Assembly (NCBI RefSeq): GCF_009905375.1
Contig: NC_133648.1
Span: 90,150,631-90,214,630, forward strand
Length of the DNA: 64,000 nt
DNA from: Apium graveolens
Taxonomy: Eukaryota > Streptophyta > Magnoliopsida > Apiales > Apiaceae
Reading direction: 5' to 3'
This document shows, piece after piece, positions 56,731 through 64,000 of this stretch (positions are counted from its first letter, which is position 1; each line of letters begins with the position of its first letter). The position numbers and the translations under genes are program-made. Below the pieces are notes generated by a model. That model saw nothing but the letters and a program-made list of their open reading frames with translations. It made no database searches and was not told where the DNA came from.

Positions 56731-57303
56731 AAACATATCTAGTCTAACTCCATGCTGCTTCACTACTCTATTCCAGCATCTTTGAATATCTTCACAATTG
56801 CATGGAAATGGTAATGCTTCTTTGTTCTCAAATTCCTGCTTAACAGGCTTCCACATTCCTTTTTCAAACACCCAACGCATGTGACTGTGTTGTCACTGTC
56901 AACAACTATTTGAATTTGACCATCCGTCGGGACTATGCTTGTCATCTGTCGGGAGCTTTGTTGATCATCCATCGGGAGCCTTTTATGTCACTTGACTCCA
57001 TTTCATTTATACAGAATTACAAGACATCTTATATTTACAATTAGTCACCCTATTCTTTATATCCACTACTAGTCAACATGACTCATATACTCCTACAGAA
57101 TCTACACAATGTTGCTTGCATAAATGTGCTACAAAACTTATTTGTTACATAAGCTACTCACTCGATGGATGTTAATCTGTCATCCGTCGGGACTAAAAAG
57201 TTCATCCGTCGGGACTATATTAGATCATCCGTCGAGTGCTACAAAATACACTAAGTTAAATCTACTAAGGTTTTTTGTTTAACTTATCCTCAAGTTCACA
57301 ACA
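56731..57303 (-). mobile_element. Copia K 5' LTR fragment (same family as D)
   Basis: The element strand starts TGTTGTGAACTTGAGGAT at 57303 and aligns along its length with 14398-15010 of D. It carries the CCGTCGG motif at 56921, 56943, 56966, 57181, 57203 and 57226, plus a degenerate copy near 57171. It is cut at 56731 by the LTR of I; the last 400 or so bases of the LTR and all of the internal region are missing. Sequence divergence from D is obvious, so it is a separate insertion. Confidence 0.88.
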
Positions 57304-57810
57304 TATTCCTAACATGAACTTCTTCCAGCTTAAGTACTTTCTTCTTCATATCTCTACATATGGTGGATCTACCTTATATCCTTGGCTTATTAACTCCTTT
57401 TCTCGCATGATTGAAAGAACTTCTTATCTTGCTCCTGCCCTTAGCAACTTACTTTACTATTGGCTTCCGTACACTTTGCAATTCGCTTCTTCTGAAAATT
57501 AATCTTTGCCTTATGACAGGACAACCAATTCGTTACTAAAATCACATCGAACTCTTCTAGCTCGAAGGGTGTCAGATCAGCTGAAAAGAATACTCGAGGA
57601 TTCTAATTGACAGTTAAGACGAAGGCGACTCACTGAAAGTCCATCTTGATTGACCACTTTTATGGTTAAAGACTCGACTAAGTCTTCTAATATCAACTTC
57701 ATTTTACTCACACATTTCTTTGGTATAAAAGGCTTAGACGCTTCTTAATCGAATAAAACTTTAACAAGTATGGAGTTGAGAGAAAATGCATCTGCAGCTA
57801 CGTCCGCGTC
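57304..57810 (-). pseudogene. Gypsy protease and start of RT region, element J
   Basis: The element strand reads VLFD, stop, EAS near 57750, where the aspartic protease site DSGAS is expected, then KPFI. Later ADLTPFELEEFDVIL and NWLSCHKAKINF (57500-57600) match the end of the protease region before RT (LIPFELEDFDVILGMDWL in the family). The sequence then decays and is cut at 57304 by K. Several stops. Non-functional. Confidence 0.75.
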
Positions 57811-58068
57811 CTAGGCATTCGATCTCTTGATCACTTTGAAGGTTCTGGCCCTGGCTGTGCTGGATGTTGGTTCTTGAGATACAGTCCCTTGACTAGCTAT
57901 TCCGCAGCTCCTCACACTATGTCCAACCTTCCCACAGTGGTAACAAGTAACTCCTGGATTTTCTGGCTTGCATTCTGATGCATAATGACCCCTATGACCA
58001 CACTTGAAACATTGAACATCCTTTTTACACGAACTATTCTGTTTCCTGCCACATGACTTGCACTCCAC
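57811..58068 (-). pseudogene. Gag zinc knuckles, element J
   Basis: An open frame with two perfect CCHC knuckles (C-x2-C-x4-H-x4-C): CFKCGHRGHYASEC and CYHCGKVGHSVRSC, preceded by a partial Cys pair (CKSCGRKQNSSC). This is the RNA-binding end of Gag. It is followed by a Ser/Thr-rich tail and a stop at about 57811. Two knuckles are uncommon in chromovirus Gag, which usually has one or two. The frame differs from the Gag start at 58802, so the gene is split. Confidence 0.85.
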
Positions 58069-58439
58069 TGCCGACCTTACTGACTGGGCTGAAGTGGAAG
58101 CAATTGATGTAGCACTAGACCTAGCCTGGGAGAAATTCTGTTTCTTGAATCTTTTATTCTTGTTTCGGATAAATTGTTTCTGAAATTTTTGAATGGATTA
58201 TGCTTGGTCCGCCTTGTCTATAACACCCTCAGACTTCCTTTTCTTATCGCCCTTTTCCTTGACGGCCAACTTCTGATCACTCTCAATTACTAGGGCGGCC
58301 TGAACTACGGAAGGATATGCCTTGAGTTGCAACGCCACAACTCCACCCTTGCCTTTTGGATTTCCGTACTTACATACTCAGGAACTAATCGAGCCAATTC
58401 TATAAATCTCGTCCAAGAAACAGGGCCTTCTCTTTCCAA
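58069..58439 (-). pseudogene. Middle of Gag, element J, frameshifted
   Basis: The element strand continues GPVSWTRFIELARLVPEY (about 58430-58370), matching GPVSWARFIELFLEKYFP in H with a deletion, then a decayed stretch with several frame changes and Lys-rich codons before the zinc-knuckle frame. Confidence 0.6.
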
Positions 58440-58802
58440 TCAACGAGTGGATTCCCACCAAATATTTGCTTCATTCTTAAGAAAATAGCTCGCATAATCT
58501 GTCTTAAGATCATCACTTACTTGAGTGAGGGTAAATTCATTTTCCATTTCCCTAAGCCAATTTCTGGAAACAACAGGGTCCACTTCTCCCTTAAACTTTG
58601 GGGGATTAATAGACTGAAATGATATAAAACTAATAGTTTGGTTTGGCTCTCTTTGCTGATATTGTTGCTGCTGAATCTGTTGGATTAACTGCAACTGTTG
58701 TTGCTGCTGCTGGCGCAGCAAGTCTAGAATTTCATTTATAGTTGGACCCTCCGCAAAACTACTACTATTTTCTTTAGACTGGGTAGCTTTCTTGGGTGGC
58801 AT
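58440..58802 (-). pseudogene. Gag N-terminus, element J
   Basis: ATG at 58800-58802: MPPKKATQSKENSSSF, a poly-Gln stretch, NQTISFISFQSINPPKFKGE, DPVVSRNWLREMENEFTL, QVSDDLKTDYASYFL and NIWWESTR, then a stop at 58440. This is the capsid start of a chromovirus Gag, closely similar to H but without frameshift in this part. It gives 120 open codons. Confidence 0.88.
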
Positions 58803-59150
58803 TTTCCTGAAATATAGCAGGGAATTTATTCAAAAACATAACGAGAACACATAATAGAAAATATCACCGTTCAAATGGTGCACCTGTGTCAAAAAAATGT
58901 GGCCCAATCAAAGTAACCATGTCTTTATTATCGGAATCCATTTATAAAAGATATCTAGATTAACAACACCAGCAACAATAGCAACAATGACAATAGCAGA
59001 ATCAACAACAGTGCAGAAAACTAAAATATAAAGATACTAAAAATATAATATAACTTCTCCGTATAACAACAATTGATTAACGTCCCGCTACTACTTAAGT
59101 GAAACACTAACTAATCCGATATACCGCACAAATGGGTTGGCTATAACAAC
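58803..59150 (-). other. Leader remnant of element J; PBS and LTR end missing
   Basis: A short AC-rich leader. Unlike H, no TGGTATCAGAGC and no GGCCGTCACA end are present. Sequence similar to the H LTR resumes at about 59170 (AACAACTAGCATGCT against AATAGCTAGCATGCT in H), so roughly 450 bases of LTR end, PBS and leader are deleted. Confidence 0.6.
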
Positions 59151-61946
59151 CACCAAATACAAAGAGCATTTAGTAAAACATGTATAAACTGGATATCAAC
59201 AACTAGCATGCTCTGTAAAACAATAACATCAGTTGTATGCTGTGTATAAATACCAGAGTCCAATTTTAGCATGCTATTTTCATTTCCAAATCCACTGTAT
59301 AAATCACCTATTCTGTTACGAGAACCACAAAACTAAATCAGATACGTAGTGGATATGTGAAGACAACTGATCAGGCTATCAACACCAGACTGCTTCATCT
59401 GCCATCCCATAAACTTGTTCTGGAACTCAGAGACTAGCTAGGTCTCTGACTTGCTGGACTAATCGGTTATGAATTGCGCGCAACCGAGTTAGCCTCTTAC
59501 GCCACCTTAATAGGCCTACTCTGGCCCCTAGGTATCCCATATCTGATCATTTTATCCAGTTTTCAAAACACTTGTACCTATCTCATTTCAAAACCATTCA
59601 TTTTAACAGCACGCGTAAAACTTGTTCATAAATCATTTTCATTCGAGATAGGTACCTTTCGAAGTTACTTTTCCCCCAAAAAATAGCTTTAAAACAGTGA
59701 TTTATTACTACAGGGGATACGTTAACTTTAAACATTTATGTTCCTTTACAAGATTAAAACATTAGCTATTCACATATAATGAACCATAAAAGAATGGCCA
59801 GGGGTACATGCCTCGCAGAGCTTACAACTATCCCTGATTGACCTTGGACTGGCTTGGACACTCGGCTTTATCACCTTACTATCAGACTATCCTGGATCCG
59901 AATTCCACACTCAAGTCCTTTGCTTGGAACCTTGCTGAGCTTATCGACTGATCACTAGGTTATCTTTAGTTCGATGTCAATTCTCGAGTCCTTCGACTAG
60001 AACCTACAGAGTCTAACTACCCTATGTTAGACAACCAGTTATGCTTGACATATCCTTTCTATCAAATCTACCCGAACGATAATAGATCCTGACTCGTACT
60101 TATATGCATTACTGTAATACACGTAACAATCAGGATTCACGAATTCAAAACTCGGTTCGACAGTCACTTTGGTATATACATATACTCGTTGCTTCAGAAA
60201 AGAGGGTTGTCAGTTATTTTACAAGATATTTTATTACAACATGCAAGTAGGTTTATACAATATTTATTTATAATTATATGGCTATAAAAATTTGACCGGT
60301 AATCCTGATAATTACAGGATAGATACCCGTATTTTCGAATTTAATTTTCCAAAAATCGGGCGGCGTCTCTTTTGTTTATCGGACTACCCGTCGAAACATA
60401 ATCGACGTCTCGACCAACAAACAACCCAACAATTAAACCAACAACCATAATTCACCATCCAAATTATGTGCTCGACTTCGATATAAAATAACTAATTTTC
60501 GTTCCAAAAATTAATTTTATGTACTAATTATTATTTATATCGATTTAGGACTCAGAATATTTCATCACGGTCCACCGTCAACTCATCGAAAATCATTATT
60601 GACGGCGGCAGAAATTTATCGGTACCCTATTATTTCGGGCGTCCAAGGTGAATTCTACCGATAATAATCTACGAATTTCTTAATAATCAAATAATCCACG
60701 ATAACCGTAAGAAATTCATTCGAATTTTTCTTATATTAATCCAAATAATTCCAAAACAATTATCACAGATTTTCATCACAAACAATCCGCAGAAATTAAC
60801 ACTTGCAAATCAATAACACGCGCATATGCGCAATAGACCAGAGAGGGAGAAACAGCGGTGGTCGGAATAATTAACAAGCGGCAACAGGAAATCTGAGAAA
60901 TACATAGCCATCAATACATACATACATACGTATGTATAATCAATACTACTCAATCGAAAGAGAACAAGACAGGGGGAGTTCGCCGGAAATAAGCCGGCGG
61001 CTTACCGGAAAACAGGGAGGCGGCGACTGAGAACCAGAAAAGAACAGCGACCGGAAGAAAGGAAGAAAAGAAGTGGGGGGAGTAGTACAGTGGAGGAGAC
61101 GAGATAGAGAGAGATTTCGATCTAGAGATCGAGGGGAAAGGGGGTACAGGGGAGGGGTGTTGTTTTTATGTTTGTTTTATTATATATATACATATATATA
61201 TAACAGTAGTACAAATAAGCAATAGTACTCTGCCACGCTTCTGTTAAATGGCTGAAATCCTGACACGTGTTCTTCCCCTTTCTGATAGCCTCAATTTATC
61301 CTGATTTTTGAAGTTCAACGAACAATCGCGCGAATAAAAATAACCCGTAAAACTACCAAATTAATTTTGGAATATCATAAATAATTCAAAGTTATTAAAA
61401 ATAAATTTTTAATAATTTTCATCTCATTTTTGAATCGCACTTTATACCTGTAGTTTACGATTAAACGAATCATTGTGCAGGTAAATTTAATCTCAAAAAT
61501 TTCTGAAATAATTTTAAAATTCTCGATATATTCCAAACTTAATAAAATATGAGTTTCATAATTTTTGAAATAATCTGGAATTAAATACAGATTTTACAGA
61601 TAAATATAATCAGAAAATCATTTAAAGATAAATAATCAATAAAATATTGATTTCTAAATTTTATAAAATCACAAAAATAATTATTAAAATTATAAAATCA
61701 TAAAAACAATTTTAGTGAAAATCCAAATATTTATGCAAATAAATTTGCAATAAATCCACTTTTAAAAGTGAAAACAAATCGGTATAACTCAATAAGTAAA
61801 TACGCACATAACCCTGCACACCAATAAACCACACATAAATAATATTAAGCAATACACAGCTAACATAGTCGATACACATATTTTATTTATTTAATTATTC
61901 AACAATTACATCTTTAAAAAATAAAAATAATATACGAGTCGTTATA
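59151..61946 (-). mobile_element. LTR of gypsy J (about 2.8 kb, H-related, 3' end deleted)
   Basis: The element strand starts TATAACGACTCGTATA at 61946. It aligns in patches with the LTR of H: hairpin-like units near 59300, CTGGAACTCAGAGACTAGCTAG near 59415 (reading on the plus strand), TTTTCCCCCAAAA near 59670, GA-rich block at 61080-61150. It is more diverged than the two H LTRs are from each other. No gene inside. Confidence 0.8.
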
Positions 61947-64000
61947 TGTGTGTTTCGGGAAATAGCTGCTACCAAGTTATATGGAGCTACTAGTAAGTAT
62001 GTCACCCATGATTATCTTGTGGAGTGAGCTAGATGGATTTTAAAGAAGTTTGAGAAGATTGGAGATCGAGAGTTTTCTTGGAATTAGATGATGATGTTAT
62101 GACCAAACATAATGTGTATAGTAGTAATGTGATGTGATATTAGCCGATCTTGTTTTATAAAATAGATTTTATAGACCTTTTATACTTAGTAATCGTAAGA
62201 GATAATGATGGGAGTGTTACCAGTATGGAAGATTAAAAGTGAAGTTACGAATAAGATAGTATGCAATGGTAACTGGAATTTTTGTCGACCAATGAAGGGA
62301 AAATGGACTCAATAAAGGGTAGAAGATATATGAAAATAAATGAGCTCTGATCTGAGTGTTTCCCTAATTTGATACTTGGTAGTGGTTGAGAAGGACGACA
62401 ACCAACTCATATAGTAATGACGACCAGGTGTATGATTTTTAAAATTTTAAACAGTTTTCAAAAAAAAAAGATTTTCTTAACAAAAATTTTGTAAAAGTCC
62501 TTTGAACAAAACAAGTTTTAAAAACTTGGTTATCAAACTACTACTTGAGTTTCTTGTTTGTTATAAGATTTAGATATCCAGAAGAATACTTGTTCTAGAA
62601 GTTAGTATGGTTCATTTAGAAAGCCAAGTGGACCCGCTATTATGGAAAAGATTGGATTGTTCCTAATAGAAGAGTGCAAATATTGTTTGATAAGTTTAAC
62701 GACAGAAACAATGTACGGAGAAATTATTCATCCAATTTTTGAGACTATTAGAGTTCAAAGAATACGACGATTTACAAGAAGCTGAGTATGAGCAAAGAAG
62801 ATTGAGAAAATTTCCAGACTTTTCTAAAGGAAGAATGTTATTAGCAAAGGAGTCGATATGTTGAATGATCAGTAGCGTAAACAAAATTTGAAGTTATGAT
62901 TGTAAATCTCGTAAGAGTGCAAATAGGGTTGAATTATAAAAATATTAAAAATGGAAGCGCGATGTTAAAGATACAAGACCTAATAAATGGGAATTTATTC
63001 TAATGATCGGTTTAAGAAGGCATTTTGGAGAAATTTATAAAGTTAATATATGACTCGGAATGGAATATATTGATTGAATCAGCGTTGAAACTGTAAATAG
63101 ATGACATGTGGATGGCGATCAAAGATATCATTCTTTTCTATAAAACTATATATATTCTTATGAATCTTATATAAAGTATGAATTTTTTTCATGATCAGCT
63201 CTATGAGGTGATAAGAAAATTGTTGTATTCCTTTCAAAAATCATTTTTTCCCTCAAGAATTATTTTCTGATTGAGACAAGCAGTGTTATGGTGTGACTCT
63301 TTGTCGGAATAACGAAGAGTCTGGTGGGAAGCCACCTAATCATGTGTTGTATGCCATATAGTAAGAAAGACTGGCCATCTTGAGTACAAATATGGTTGTC
63401 TCATTCATATCTAAATCATCATTCATTCTTTCCTCTTTAATTATGACTTATTGATTATAGATCCTTATGATTGTTTCCTTGTACTGTTATTCTTTACAAA
63501 AGGTTTCCAATCAGAATCATATACACAAATTCCCTTCTTGTGTAAGGTCTATTCTTGAATGTTTTAAAAGGAAGTAAAATGAACCTGTATAGCAGATGGA
63601 GTTACATGATAAGTATGGATAATTGCAAGCCAATAAATGGTGGACATATACGTGCAAAGAAGAATCATTATGCCAATAATGTGGTTGTCACGATGACCTC
63701 GAATCAGAAGCGAAAATCTGTATACATGCTACATTTCAAGTCTGAGATTTTGGCATGAATTGAAGTAGTTAGCGAACCGTATAAAGTAAATTAACTAGAG
63801 GAATAAGAAAGTAAAGCTGCGTATATTGGATAAGGTAAATAATTGATTGGACAGTAGAAGCAAATAAAGAAATTCTTAATAATAACCAGATAATCGATTT
63901 ATACATTGTAAAGATGAAGCATACCTCAATCATGTGGGAGATACTTGTCATGAAGGTTCAAGATCGAAGAAATACTAGTTACGAATAAAATTTGAGTGTG
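61947..64000. other. Unclassified AT-rich, probably old gypsy sequence
   Basis: No ORF over about 70 codons has recognisable content. A short patch near 63300-63395 (GACTGGCCATCTTGAGTACAA) weakly resembles E at 35690-35710 (GCTGGCCACCTTCTGTACTAA), suggesting a decayed plus-strand gypsy pol interior. The junction at 61947 is the right edge of J. I cannot assign a gene here. Confidence 0.35.

Noticed and set aside
57275..57502. Plus-strand ORF over the K/J junction
   Set aside because: It spans an insertion boundary and is antisense to both elements.

Overview
This is plant nuclear DNA, and every part of it that I can identify is LTR retrotransposon. It is AT-rich, primer binding sites match the 3' end of initiator tRNA-Met (TGGTATCAGAGC), and the coding remnants are chromovirus-type Ty3/gypsy (integrase plus C-terminal chromodomain-like end, LTRs of 3 to 4.3 kb) and Sirevirus/SIRE-type Ty1/copia (long coiled-coil Gag, integrase before RT, extra ORF after pol). 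No single-copy host gene, rRNA or tRNA gene is visible. A eudicot is likely; an umbellifer (Apiaceae) or relative is only a guess.

Layout, with working names. A (gypsy, minus): gag start, leader ORF, PBS and 3.9-kb 5' LTR, 1-4895; the rest lies off the left edge. A sits in B (gypsy, plus; decayed pol end, PPT and 4.06-kb 3' LTR, 4896-9997). B sits in copia C (plus; integrase to RNase H, spacer and start of its extra ORF, 9998-14397). The extra ORF of C is split by copia D (plus; LTR from 14398, gag, protease, integrase, half of RT to 20106). D is split by H (gypsy, minus; 20107-42744), and the 5' LTR of H is split by E (gypsy, plus; 26884-40965, complete with both LTRs and a perfect ATTCT duplication). 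D resumes at 42745 with the rest of RT, RNase H, and a very long extra ORF (44411-48955). C > D > H > E is a four-level nest supported by target duplications for E and H.

At about 49040 D meets, without its 3' LTR, a truncated inverted gypsy I (minus; LTR 52427-56730). I lies in a copia LTR fragment K (minus; 56731-57303), which lies in gypsy J (minus; protease, Gag zinc knuckles, Gag start and LTR to 61946). The last 2 kb is decayed and unclassified.

Nearly all coding regions are broken by stops and frameshifts. The most complete reading frame is a 561-codon Gag-integrase fusion in H. The standout signal is in the copia elements. D and its relative K carry 30 or more copies of a short motif, CATCCGTCGG or its reverse complement, in the LTR, gag, the integrase-RT linker, the post-pol spacer and the extra ORF, often as perfect inverted repeats and read in more than one codon frame. 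Copia C carries a different repeated motif, TTCTGAT(A/G), in the equivalent linker and spacer. This suggests a family-specific nucleic-acid signal kept in coding and non-coding DNA alike.
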